From NCBI GenBank assembly GCA_017302435.1, contig JAFLDL010000036.1, positions 1 through 49,047 of the forward strand: a DNA stretch of 49,047 nucleotides. The letters are read 5' to 3'. Position 1 is the stretch's first letter, and every line of letters begins with the position of its first letter. This document shows positions 17,077 through 25,518 of this stretch, one piece after another. The position numbers and the translations under genes are program-made. Source of the stretch: Candidatus Accumulibacter necessarius (GTDB taxonomy: Bacteria > Pseudomonadota > Gammaproteobacteria > Burkholderiales > Rhodocyclaceae). The notes beneath the pieces were generated by a model. That model made no database searches. It saw nothing but the letters and a program-made list of their open reading frames with translations, and had not been told where the DNA came from.

Positions 17077-17153
17077 GCGCCCGTAGCTCAGTTGGATAGA
17101 GTACTGCCCTCCGAAGGCAGGGGTCGGACGTTCGAATCGTCTCGGGCGTGCCA
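17077..17153 (+). tRNA. tRNA-Arg (anticodon CCG)
   Basis: The cloverleaf is complete. The acceptor stem is GCGCCCG with CGGGCGT. The anticodon stem CTGCC/GGCAG encloses loop CTCCGAA (anticodon CCG). The T stem GGACG/CGTCT holds TTCGAAT. Discriminator G is followed by an encoded CCA. The 3' end of the opposite-strand GNAT gene overlaps it. Confidence 0.95.
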
Positions 17154-17885
17154 AGTCCCCGCCTCACTGCCGACAGTCCGGGTGATGGCCGACAGGGAGA
17201 CGCGCTGATGTCCAGCGGCGTCGAAATTGGCCGGATCCAGCCAGCGTGCAAAAGCCACAGCCAGGGCCGACCATTCCTTGTCGATCACTGAATACCACGC
17301 TGTATCGCGATTGCGCCCCTTCACTACCGTCGCCTGACGAAAGATGCCCTCGAACGACAGACCAAGGCGTTGAGCTGCGGCGCGTGAATGTGCATTGAGC
17401 GCATCGCATTTCCACTCACAGCGTCGATAGCCCAGTTCGAAAGCATGTTTCATCAGCAGGACCATGGCCTCCGTGGCCGCTGGCGTGCGCTGCAGGGGTG
17501 GTGAGAAATTGAGGTGACCGACCTCAATTGAGCCGCTTTCGGGAGCAATCCGCAAGTAGCTTGCGACGCCGAGCGCCAGGCTCGATGCTTGCTCGATGAC
17601 GGCATAGAAGTGCGGGTCGCGACCACTGCAGGTTTTCTCAATCCATGATCGGTAAGCGTCGAGACTCTCGAAGGGACCATACGGCAGGTAGGTCCAGTTT
17701 CTCCCCTCAACGTCGAGGGCATTTGCCGCATACAGACTGGCCGCATGCCGCCCTGCATGTAGTCGTTCGAGGCGGACAAGACGCCCCTCCAGCACCACGC
17801 CCGACGGGGCTAGCGGGAGTTGCCAGTCAGCAAGCAATTCGCCGACCGGCTGGCCAAACTGGTTCGGGAAAGAGAGACCGCTCAC
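17088..17885 (-). CDS. GNAT-family N-acetyltransferase (RimJ/RimL-like)
   Basis: This 265-aa protein resembles the RimJ/RimL/YdaF type of acetyltransferase: an N-terminal strand with GRLVRLERL, WTYLPYGPF, a core with IEVGHLNFSP, then ATEAMVLLMKHAFELGYRR and the LNAHSRAAAQRLGLSFEGIFR segment that binds acetyl-CoA in this family. It would acetylate a protein N-terminus or a small molecule. The likely start is the GTG at 17885, which overlaps the stop of the MFS gene (TAGTG), so the two are translationally coupled. The last 22 codons read antisense through tRNA-Arg, giving a tail ending GSTLSN that is unlikely to be part of the domain. Confidence 0.85.
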   Translation of the reverse strand: MSGLSFPNQFGQPVGELLADWQLPLAPSGVVLEGRLVRLERLHAGRHAASLYAANALDVEGRNWTYLPYGPFESLDAYRSWIEKTCSGRDPHFYAVIEQASSLALGVASYLRIAPESGSIEVGHLNFSPPLQRTPAATEAMVLLMKHAFELGYRRCEWKCDALNAHSRAAAQRLGLSFEGIFRQATVVKGRNRDTAWYSVIDKEWSALAVAFARWLDPANFDAAGHQRVSLSAITRTVGSEAGTWHARDDSNVRPLPSEGSTLSN

Positions 17886-19096
17886 TATCCGCGCGCCGGC
17901 TCGGGCAGCGGCGCTTCCCTGATCGGCAGATTCAACAGCGCGGCCGCTGTTGCCAGGACGATGTCGGCGTACCACATCCATGCGTAATCACCGAACTGCG
18001 TCAGCGCAAGGCCGCCAAGATAAGCGCCCAGGAAACCCCCGATCTGGTGCGAGAGCAGCGACACGCCAAACAGTGTGCCAAGATAGCGAACGCCAAAAAG
18101 CTTGCCGACGATGGCGGCAGTCGGCGGTACGGTGGCCAACCAGGTAAACCCCAGCCCGGCGGCAAAGATGTAAAAGGTCAGTTCGGTCTTCGGCGCCAGC
18201 AGGTAGATGGCGACCATCAGCGCGCGCGAGGCGTACATCCAGAACAGGACATACTTGCTGCGATAGCGGGCAACACAGGAACCGGCATAAAGGCTGCCGG
18301 CGATGTTCGACAGGCCGATGATTGCCAGTGCCCAACTCGCGACCGAAGTCGGCAGACCGCAGAGATCCACCTCCCCGGGCAGATGGGTGACCAGAAAGGC
18401 GATGTGGAAGCCACAGGTGAAGAATCCCAGATTCAGGAACTGGTAGCTGCGATCAGCCATTGCTTCCTGCACACTCTGCCAGATCCCCACGTCACGACTG
18501 GTGGTTTTTGGCGATTGTTCGACCGGTTGCGACAACACCCGCACCAGCGGCAAGGCGGCCAGCGTCATCACCGCCAGGGACCACATGGCGCCCATCCAGC
18601 CGAAAAGCTGAATCAGCGTCTGCAGGATCGGCGCGAAAACGAACTGCCCGAACGAACCACCGGCATTGATGACACCGGAAGCGGCAGCGCGCGCTTCGAG
18701 CGGCAGGCGCTGGCTCGAAGCGCCGATCAGCACCGAAAAGCTGCCAGCGCCGGAACCGATCGCCGAGAGCAGGCCAAGCGAAAGGATCAGGCCCCAGGTA
18801 CTGCTCATGAACGGTGTCAGCGCACTCCCCAGAGCCAGCAACAATAGCCCGGCGAACAGCACGCGAGCCGGTCCGTAGCGGTCAGCGGCGGCGCCGGCAA
18901 AAGGTTGTACGGCGCCCCAGGTAAACTGCCCGACGGCCATTGCCAGGCTGATCGACGCGACGCCCAGCCCGGTGCTCGTGTTGAGCGGTGACAGGAAGAG
19001 GCCAAGCGATTGCCGGGCACCCATGGTCACCATCAGGATCCCCGCGGCTGCGAGCGTGATCGCCCAGACGGCAGGCTGATTGAGGGTACGGAACAT
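17885..19096 (-). CDS. MFS transporter
   Basis: This 403-aa integral membrane protein has about twelve hydrophobic segments. The MFS A-like loop signature between TM2 and TM3 is present (GAAADRYGPARVLFAGLLL), and the second half repeats the fold (SLYAGSCVARYRSKYVLF). It resembles the oxalate/formate or YbfB-like antiporter groups, but the substrate cannot be read. It is coupled by a one-base overlap to the GNAT gene; the pair may export or modify the same compound (inference). The 218 bases between this gene and zapD hold no recognisable gene. Confidence 0.88.
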   Translation of the reverse strand: MFRTLNQPAVWAITLAAAGILMVTMGARQSLGLFLSPLNTSTGLGVASISLAMAVGQFTWGAVQPFAGAAADRYGPARVLFAGLLLLALGSALTPFMSSTWGLILSLGLLSAIGSGAGSFSVLIGASSQRLPLEARAAASGVINAGGSFGQFVFAPILQTLIQLFGWMGAMWSLAVMTLAALPLVRVLSQPVEQSPKTTSRDVGIWQSVQEAMADRSYQFLNLGFFTCGFHIAFLVTHLPGEVDLCGLPTSVASWALAIIGLSNIAGSLYAGSCVARYRSKYVLFWMYASRALMVAIYLLAPKTELTFYIFAAGLGFTWLATVPPTAAIVGKLFGVRYLGTLFGVSLLSHQIGGFLGAYLGGLALTQFGDYAWMWYADIVLATAAALLNLPIREAPLPEPARG

Positions 19097-19314
19097 GATT
19101 CTGGCCTCGGCCGCGCGAGCAGCCTGCGTGAAAGTCCGGATTGTAGTCCGAGTTCATGCGCCAGGTAGCGTCGTAGTGACCTGATCCGCTGCTGTTTCAG
19201 GCAACGAACGTGCGGCGGCGAAGCTCAACAATGGAAAAGCCGGCATTCGTGACGCCAAGAGGATTTGTGGCGCAGGCCGCACCCGGCAGCAGTGCAATTC
19301 GTCTGGATACGTGG

Positions 19315-20070
19315 CTACAGGTTGCAGAACAGCATGTCAAACTCGACGTCGTTGTCGCAATGACGCGGCCGATGATCGCTGTCGGGACGGGTGAAGCGGA
19401 TGTTCAGCGCGTACTTGTTGGCGCTGATTTCCGGGATGTAGGGATCGTGCAGCTTGAGCGAAATGCGGACCATCTGCGAACTGCTGCCACCGAGCATCAA
19501 CTGGAAGGCACCGCCGGTGGCGACGTGATGCTCGGCTCGGCCACTGCCACGCAACAGGCGCAACACGATGCGCAGCGCATCACGCAGCGGCAGCAGGGGT
19601 TGCAGCCAGCCAAGCAAGGCATCGCGCCGGACATCGGGAGCCTGATGCCGCCAATAGTGGTAGGAAGGAAGATCAAATTCACAAACGCCACCGGGAATGC
19701 TGGCGCGGCTCTTGATGCTCATCAGCCAGTCGTTGTCGCGAAGGTGCTGGCCGATCTTGCCGGCCATGCCAAGTAGCGCCGCAGAAGCGTGCTCGATCTC
19801 GTAGAGGGCGCCGGAAAGCGCCTCTTCCGAAATCGCCGGATTGTTCCGGAAAACCAGCAGGCTCTGGCGCTGCCGCTCGAGTTCCTGAATCAGATCCATC
19901 TTCAGGTCGGCACGCCCGGCGACATCAAGGATCTCGAACAGTGTCATCAGAACCACATGGTGCTCCTGCGACCCATCCCGCTGCATGAAGCAGCTCGCCT
20001 TGTGGAACAAGTCCTCCAGACGCAACAGCGTGCGGATGCGTTCATTGAAGGGATATTCGTATGTGATCAC
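19315..20070 (-). CDS. zapD: Cell division protein ZapD
   Basis: This 251-aa protein matches ZapD (YacF), which crosslinks FtsZ filaments at mid-cell. The family hallmarks are NERIRTLLRLEDLF near the N-terminus, HHVVLMTLFEILD, and the C-terminal beta domain (PGGVCEFDLPSYHYW, QMVRISL). The start is GTG at 20070. It follows coaE by 60 bases on the same strand, the conserved coaE-zapD order. The next gene in that order is usually yacG (gyrase inhibitor, CXXC zinc finger). I searched the downstream gap for its CPTCGK motif and did not find it. Confidence 0.93.
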   Translation of the reverse strand: MITYEYPFNERIRTLLRLEDLFHKASCFMQRDGSQEHHVVLMTLFEILDVAGRADLKMDLIQELERQRQSLLVFRNNPAISEEALSGALYEIEHASAALLGMAGKIGQHLRDNDWLMSIKSRASIPGGVCEFDLPSYHYWRHQAPDVRRDALLGWLQPLLPLRDALRIVLRLLRGSGRAEHHVATGGAFQLMLGGSSSQMVRISLKLHDPYIPEISANKYALNIRFTRPDSDHRPRHCDNDVEFDMLFCNL

Positions 20071-20130
20071 ACGGCCGCCAGGGTCGGAAACGGGGATTTT
20101 CCATGATTCTGAATCATTTGCAGCAAAACC

Positions 20131-20754
20131 TCAACGGCCAGCATGAGGTTTGGCCCTGGCCAGATCAAGATAGCGCAGGTGCAAACCTTCGACCTGCGGC
20201 AGCAGGGCTTCCAGCCCGCCCTCGTTGAGCACCACATCGTCCGCCACCGCCCGCCGCTCGGCCCGCGAAGCTTGCGTTGCCATGATCGCCTTGACGGCGT
20301 CGGCGGCAAGACCGCTACGCGCCATGACGCGGGAAATCTGCACTGACTCGTCGCAGTCGACGACCAGCACCCGATCCGCACGCTGACGATAACTGCCCGT
20401 CTCGACCAGCAAGGGCACCACCAGCAGGACGTAGGGGGCACTCGTGGCAGCCTTGCAGCGAGCCGCGCTCTGCTGTCGGATCAACGGATGCAGAATGGCT
20501 TCGAGCCTCGCCTTGGCGGAGCGGTCGGAGAAAACCACGGCGCGCATCGCAGCCCGGTCCAGACCACCGTCCGGACGCAGCACAGCGGCGCCAAAAGCGG
20601 CAGCAATCGCGGCCATGGCGGCGCCCTGTGGCGCGGTCAGTTCATGGGCGATGGCATCCGTATCCACCAGCGCTGCACCCCGTCGGGCAAAGAGATCGGC
20701 AACCGTGGTCTTTCCGCTGCCGATGCCGCCGGTCAGACCCACAATGAAGCTCAT
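20131..20754 (-). CDS. coaE: Dephospho-CoA kinase
   Basis: This 207-aa protein starts with the P-loop [17 protein letters not shown] and the following [10 protein letters not shown], the CoaE signature. It phosphorylates the 3'-OH of dephospho-CoA, the last step in coenzyme A synthesis. [25 protein letters not shown] forms the lid and CoA-binding region. Its ATG overlaps the stop of the SPOR gene (ATGA), so it is translated as part of a trpB2-SPOR-coaE-zapD unit. Confidence 0.96.
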   Translation of the reverse strand: MSFIVGLTGGIGSGKTTVADLFARRGAALVDTDAIAHELTAPQGAAMAAIAAAFGAAVLRPDGGLDRAAMRAVVFSDRSAKARLEAILHPLIRQQSAARCKAATSAPYVLLVVPLLVETGSYRQRADRVLVVDCDESVQISRVMARSGLAADAVKAIMATQASRAERRAVADDVVLNEGGLEALLPQVEGLHLRYLDLARAKPHAGR

Positions 20755-21449
20755 GGCGTAGACTCGGCCTTTGCCCGGCAGGCCCCGGGACTGGCCTTAG
20801 GCAGCAGCGCGACAACCGCCTGACGCAGCGCTTCAGCCTGCCCTTCGGGGCCATGGATTTCGAGCATGGCCAAGGCCGGTCTTCCCGTGCGCTCGCCCAT
20901 TCGGGCAGACTTGACACCCTTGGCGCGCAAGGCTTCGAGTCCCGCGCTGGCGGCTTCCGCGGTGCGGTAGGTGCCAAGCGATATGGCCAGCTGGTTGGGT
21001 CCACTGGCCTGGACGACGAAGTAATCCTCGACCCCGAGTTCCTTCAGTTCCGCCGTCTTCTTGCTCACCTCCTCCTTGTTGGCGAGCGGCGGCACGAAGA
21101 CCCAATAGCCAGTATTCTCCGACACGGAGCGTCGTGTCACCTTGAAGGCAGCGAATTTCTCGCTCAACAGGCGCTCGACCCTGTCTGCATCGGCGCTGGC
21201 CAGATCAGTCCATGATTGACAGCTGTCAGCACTCTTCCTGTCGCCGGCTTTTTCCGCGTCCTGTCTGGTGTTGCCTGCACCTGGCGGCTCGCCGCGCGAA
21301 ACGACCAGCACCTGGTCGGCCAGCAGTTGCTGCTCGGCTCGGCGCGCGTCCGGATTGGCTGGTGTGCCCAAGTAGCCCCGGGTCCAGACAAAGAAAAGCA
21401 GGTTGGCCAGGACGAGAAGGAAAACGGCAATCCGCATCGAGGCAATCAT
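20751..21449 (-). CDS. SPOR-domain membrane protein
   Basis: This 232-aa protein has an N-terminal signal-anchor ([18 protein letters not shown]) and a C-terminal SPOR-like repeat ([40 protein letters not shown]). SPOR domains bind denuded peptidoglycan at the septum. The ATG at 21449 overlaps the trpB2 stop (ATGA); a second ATG four codons later is an equal alternative. Its position next to coaE-zapD fits a cell-envelope or division role (inference). Confidence 0.82.
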   Translation of the reverse strand: MIASMRIAVFLLVLANLLFFVWTRGYLGTPANPDARRAEQQLLADQVLVVSRGEPPGAGNTRQDAEKAGDRKSADSCQSWTDLASADADRVERLLSEKFAAFKVTRRSVSENTGYWVFVPPLANKEEVSKKTAELKELGVEDYFVVQASGPNQLAISLGTYRTAEAASAGLEALRAKGVKSARMGERTGRPALAMLEIHGPEGQAEALRQAVVALLPKASPGACRAKAESTP

Positions 21450-22810
21450 CCGACCTTGGGCAGATGTTCCAGAGAGGCCCGAATGGCTTCGGCCGGATAC
21501 TCGAAATCCTCCAGTTCACCAGCAAAATAGCGGTCGTAGGCAGCCATGTCGAAGTGCCCGTGCCCGGTGAGATTGAAGAAGATCGTCCGCGCTTCGCCAC
21601 TCTGCTTGCAGCGTAGCGCTTCGTCGATCGCCGCCCGAATTGCGTGATTGGACTCCGGCGCAGCAATGATGCCTTCGGCGCGAGCAAACATGACGCCGGC
21701 TTCAAAGGTCGCCAACTGCGCAACGGCCACGGCCTCGACCAGGCCTTCATGGTAGAGCTGTGAAACCAGCGGGGAATCCCCGTGATAGCGCAGCCCCCCG
21801 GCGTGAATACCCGGTGGCATGAAATCATGACCGAGCGTGTACATCTTCATCAGCGGCGTAAAGCCCGAGGCGTCGCCGAAGTCGTAGGCGTAGCAACCCT
21901 TGGTCAGCGTCGGGCAGGAAGTCGGCTCGACGGCAACCAGTCGCGTCGGCTTGCCGTTTCGGCCGCCTGCTGCATTGTCGGCAAGGAAGGGAAATGCCAC
22001 CCCGGCAAACGACGAGCCACCACCGCAGGGCGCAAAAATGACATCCGGCCAATCGCCGGCCTTCTCGAACTGCTTTTTCGCTTCCTGGCCAATGATCGTC
22101 TGATGCAGCGCCACGTGATTGAGCACCGAGCCCAGGGCATAACTGGTGTCGGCCCGCGAAGCGGCCTCCTCGACGGCTTCGGAAATGGCGAGACCGAGCG
22201 AACCCTGACTCTCGGGATCCTTGCTCAGCAGGTCACGGCCAGTCTGGGTCATGGTCGACGGGCTGGCGAACACTTCGGCGCCCCAGGTCTGCATCATCGA
22301 GCGACGGAAGGGTTTCTGCTGGTAGCTGATCTTGACCATATAGACCCGCACCTCGAGGCCAAACATCTGGCCAGCGAAGGCCATTGAACAACCCCACTGC
22401 CCGGCCCCGGTCTCGGTCGTGATGCGCTTGATACCCGCCTGCTGGTTGTAGAAAGCCTGCGGCACGGCGGTATTGGGCTTGTGCGAACCGGCGGGAGAAA
22501 CGCCTTCGTACTTGTAGTAGATCCTGGCCGGGGTGCCGAGCACTTCTTCCAGCCGCCGGGCACGAATCAGCGGTGTCGGACGCCACAGCCGATAGACCTC
22601 GCGCACCCGCTCGGGGATCGGAATCCAGCGCTCGGCCGACATCTCCTGCTCGAGGATCGCCATCGGAAAGATCATCCCCATCTGCTCCGGCGACACCAGT
22701 TTGCCGTCCGGGCCCAGCGGCGGCAGTGGCGGATTGGGCATGTCGGCGACCACGTTGTACCAATGGGTCGGGATCTCGGACTGTTCGAGCGTGATGCGAA
22801 GCGATTCCAC
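21446..22810 (-). CDS. TrpB2-type tryptophan synthase beta-like PLP enzyme
   Basis: This 454-aa protein is of the TrpB2 group, which is longer at the N-terminus than canonical TrpB. The PLP lysine is Lys111 in SHKPNTA; the phosphate loop is CGGGSSFAG (262-270); HTIIGQEAKKQ-like and GLRYHGDSPL segments also match. TrpB2 makes tryptophan from serine and free indole, often without a TrpA partner, and none is seen here. I chose the GTG at 22810, which follows GGGAGG by 4 bases; an ATG five codons upstream lies inside that binding site. A TATACT on this strand at 22848-22853 may be the -10. Confidence 0.9.
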   Translation of the reverse strand: MESLRITLEQSEIPTHWYNVVADMPNPPLPPLGPDGKLVSPEQMGMIFPMAILEQEMSAERWIPIPERVREVYRLWRPTPLIRARRLEEVLGTPARIYYKYEGVSPAGSHKPNTAVPQAFYNQQAGIKRITTETGAGQWGCSMAFAGQMFGLEVRVYMVKISYQQKPFRRSMMQTWGAEVFASPSTMTQTGRDLLSKDPESQGSLGLAISEAVEEAASRADTSYALGSVLNHVALHQTIIGQEAKKQFEKAGDWPDVIFAPCGGGSSFAGVAFPFLADNAAGGRNGKPTRLVAVEPTSCPTLTKGCYAYDFGDASGFTPLMKMYTLGHDFMPPGIHAGGLRYHGDSPLVSQLYHEGLVEAVAVAQLATFEAGVMFARAEGIIAAPESNHAIRAAIDEALRCKQSGEARTIFFNLTGHGHFDMAAYDRYFAGELEDFEYPAEAIRASLEHLPKVG

Positions 22811-22847
22811 ACAGCCTCCCTGCACTTATTGTCGATATGAGGCGCGA

Positions 22848-22853
22848 AGTATA
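22848..22853 (-). promoter_or_regulatory. Possible -10 element of the trpB2 operon
   Basis: TATACT on the minus strand lies 38 bases before the trpB2 GTG. The hexamer 17 bases upstream does not match a -35 well, so this is a weak call. Confidence 0.3.
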
Positions 22854-22869
22854 CCCCGTGACCCGGTCG

Positions 22870-23280
22870 CTAATCACTTCCAACGGAGGGGAGTAAGACC
22901 CCGGCAAGGTCCGGAACACCTCGTTCCAGTTCGCGTCGGACCAATCGCCCGGGAACAAAGGCGCCGATCAATCGCTGGCAGGCTTTGCGTGCTGCCGTGC
23001 TGTTGTCCTGGCTGAAATTGCAGACATAGAGGTCAAGCGTTACCGCCTTCGCTTCAGGCCAGGTATGCACGGCGAGATGTGACTCGGCGAGAATCACGGC
23101 GCCAGTCGCACCAGCCGGCCCCAACTCGCTGCCGAACTGGTGAAAGACCAGGCCGACCGGCGTCAAGCCTGGTTCGGCACAGATCGCCAGGCAGAGCTCC
23201 CGCAGGGCGCCGACGTCGGCCAGCAGCCGCGGGTCGCAACTGCACTCGTAGAGCTCAGCAGTCAGATGCAATCCATGCAC
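22870..23280 (-). CDS. speD: S-adenosylmethionine decarboxylase proenzyme
   Basis: This protein of about 136 aa carries the prokaryotic SpeD self-cleavage site: Ser67 in LAESHLAVHTWPE becomes the pyruvoyl group after cleavage between Glu66 and Ser67. His72 and Cys87 (DLYVCNFS) correspond to the processing and catalytic residues. It makes decarboxylated SAM for spermidine synthesis. The family usually begins just before GLHLTAELYEC, so I chose the GTG at 23280; an ATG at 23370 would add 30 residues unlike the family. No speE is in the window. The gene is upstream of trpB2 on the same strand with a 59-base gap. Confidence 0.85.
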   Translation of the reverse strand: MHGLHLTAELYECSCDPRLLADVGALRELCLAICAEPGLTPVGLVFHQFGSELGPAGATGAVILAESHLAVHTWPEAKAVTLDLYVCNFSQDNSTAARKACQRLIGAFVPGRLVRRELERGVPDLAGVLLPSVGSD

Positions 23281-23478
23281 GGCAGATCCCCAGCTTTCGA
23301 CAAACCGGCAGATCCGCGGCCGGATCCCGATCTCTCCCACAGGTACGAGCGGCGACCAGCGACCATCCACGGCCCCCTGCAGCCAAGCGCGGCAACCGGT
23401 GCAGATCGGCCTGCCCTGCTGGTGCCATCGACTGGATGCGGCGCCAGTGATCGATTACGCCCGACACCACGGCTTTGC

Positions 23479-23967
23479 TCAGCCCTTCGGAACAAAGTTG
23501 GTGCTCGTCCCCGTCACCACTCCGTCATCATTGAAATGTACGTTGAAGTACCACTCCATGCCCGGCTCGACCTTCGTCTTCCAGTCCCAGACCGTCTCCT
23601 GCTTCAACGGGAAGCGGAGCTGGTGAGCCGGCTGGCCGAGCAGGTAGCGCACCTGGTCCCTGGTCATGCCGGGCCTGACCCTGTTGAAGTTTTCTTCAGT
23701 CAGGACCTGCCGTACCTCGCGCAGAACATGGTCGGGGCCAATGACGAGCATATAGTTCACCGTTCCCTCCGGCGTACGGGGATACTCCCAGATGCGCGTA
23801 CCGTCGGCATCCCGCCACTCGAGACTTGGATTGCCCATGATCTGTCGCACGTCGTCGGTGGTGCTGCTGCCCGGCCTGAGCTTGCTCAGCCGGTCGACAT
23901 CGCAGGCGGAAAAGGCAACCGCGATCAGAGCGGGTAGAAAGATACCGGCGAGAGGTCTAGCGAACAT
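23479..23967 (-). CDS. BamE/SmpA-like outer-membrane lipoprotein with two tandem domains
   Basis: This 162-aa protein has a lipoprotein signal with the lipobox AFSAC (Cys near residue 21). Two consecutive SmpA/OmlA-like units follow: LRPGSSTTDDVRQIMGNPS with WEY, then VRPGMTRDQVRYLLGQPA with VWDWKT. The G-x-T/S-xx-V-xx-x-x-G-x-P pattern is typical of BamE. True BamE has one such unit, so this is more likely a BamE-like paralogue than the Bam complex subunit. The start at 23967 follows AGGAAAG; the frame is open further upstream without a better site. Confidence 0.85.
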   Translation of the reverse strand: MFARPLAGIFLPALIAVAFSACDVDRLSKLRPGSSTTDDVRQIMGNPSLEWRDADGTRIWEYPRTPEGTVNYMLVIGPDHVLREVRQVLTEENFNRVRPGMTRDQVRYLLGQPAHQLRFPLKQETVWDWKTKVEPGMEWYFNVHFNDDGVVTGTSTNFVPKG

Positions 23968-24145
23968 GTCTTTCCTACCCCACTCACTGTCGCTGGAATC
24001 GTTGCGACCAAGCCCGAAGTATAGACGAAGGTAGAACAAGGAGTCCTTTGAGCCCTACCGTATCTTCCAGTTTTCCCGCACCCTGGCCGGCTGGCCGCCA
24101 CCCCGCCCGACCGGCCAGCGCAGATGGCGAACACACGGGCGAAGC

Positions 24146-25435
24146 ATGTTGAACCCGGACCACCACAGGTATCCACCGGCCGCCGTCGCCTGGAGCATAT
24201 GGGGACTGGGTGCCTTGCTCTACCTGATCGGCTTCTACCAGCGGGTCGCGCCGGCGGTGATGACCGACCGGCTGATGAGCGAGTTTGCCATTGGCGCGAC
24301 CGAACTGGGCAACCTCTCGGCCTTCTATTTCTACTCCTATGTGGCAATGCAGATCCCGACCGGGATCCTCGCCGATCGCTGGGGGCCTCGCCGGCTGCTG
24401 ACGGCAGGAGCAGCGGTGGCGGCCATCGGCACGGCCCTGTTTGCTGTCGCGGCCGATCTCTGGTGGGCCAACGCCGGACGTCTGCTGATCGGCGCTTCGG
24501 TGGCCGTAGCCTTTGTCTCGATGCTGAAGCTGGCAACGCACTGGTTTGCACCGCGCCAGTTTGCCCTGGCCTCGGGCCTGGCCCTGCTGTTCGGCGTCGT
24601 CGGCGGGGTCATCGCCGGCGTACCCCTCGGCATGCTGATCGAGGCCTGGGGCTGGCGTCCGGTGATGGGCGCTTCGGCGGCCCTCACCGCCCTGCTCTCC
24701 GTGACCATCTGGCTGCGCGTCCGCGATGATCCGCAAGACGTCGCCTACCTCAGCCACGCCCCGGCAGCAGCCACTGGCAAGACCCATACACCGATCCTGC
24801 GTGGGATGGCCGAGGTGCTCTCGTACCGAAATATCTGGATTCTGCTAATCACGCCGATTGGCATTGCCGGCGCGGTCCTCACCTTTGCCGGGCTGTGGGG
24901 CGTACCCTATCTGCGGCAGGTGCATGGCCTCGACACCAGGGCGGCGGCGGCGATCACCTCTCTACTGTTGATCGCCTGGGCGGTTGGCGGCCCCGTCCTC
25001 GGCGCCCTGTCCGAACGCATGGGCCGCCGCCGGCCACTGTATGTGGCAACCACAGCGGCGGCGCTGGCCGGCTGGGCGGTCATCATCTTCCTGCCAATAC
25101 CCGTCTGGCTGATGATCGTCACCCTGCTTTTCACCGGGTTTTTCTCGGGAAACCTGATCATCGGCTTTGCCTTCGCCAAGGAATCGGTGCCGGCGCGCCT
25201 GATGGGCACCGCCTCGGGAATCTGCAACATGGGACCGCTGCTCGGCGGCATGTTGCTGCAACCCAGCGTCGGTTGGGTTCTTGACCGCAACTGGCTAGGT
25301 GCCACGGCCGGAGGCGCCCGCATTTACGATGCCACCGCTTATCAGGCTGGATTCAGCCTGATGGCCGCCTGCCTCGTCGTCTCCCTGTGCCTGATCCCGT
25401 TTGCCAGAGAGACTTACGGCAGGCAGACGGGATGA
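24146..25435 (+). CDS. MFS transporter
   Basis: This 429-aa membrane protein has twelve predicted segments and the MFS signature GILADRWGPRRLLTAGA after TM2, with the matching second-half signature LSERMGRRRPLYVATTA. The N-terminal FYQRVAPAVM and MTDRLM sequences resemble the group that includes nitrate or organic-anion carriers. The substrate is unknown. The gene is divergent from the BamE-like gene across 178 bases and convergent with comM. The ribosome binding site is weak (GGGCGAAG). Confidence 0.87.
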   Translation: MLNPDHHRYPPAAVAWSIWGLGALLYLIGFYQRVAPAVMTDRLMSEFAIGATELGNLSAFYFYSYVAMQIPTGILADRWGPRRLLTAGAAVAAIGTALFAVAADLWWANAGRLLIGASVAVAFVSMLKLATHWFAPRQFALASGLALLFGVVGGVIAGVPLGMLIEAWGWRPVMGASAALTALLSVTIWLRVRDDPQDVAYLSHAPAAATGKTHTPILRGMAEVLSYRNIWILLITPIGIAGAVLTFAGLWGVPYLRQVHGLDTRAAAAITSLLLIAWAVGGPVLGALSERMGRRRPLYVATTAAALAGWAVIIFLPIPVWLMIVTLLFTGFFSGNLIIGFAFAKESVPARLMGTASGICNMGPLLGGMLLQPSVGWVLDRNWLGATAGGARIYDATAYQAGFSLMAACLVVSLCLIPFARETYGRQTG

Positions 25436-25518
25436 AGCTCCGGCAGGCTTAGCTACTGCTGGGTCACGATAGATAGCAGGAGGGCGCAGCAGCAGGCGAC
25501 CCCTTCGATCGAGCACCG

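Noticed and set aside
19097-19314. Search for yacG downstream of zapD
   Set aside because: No CXXC zinc-finger frame of the YacG type is present on either strand in this gap.
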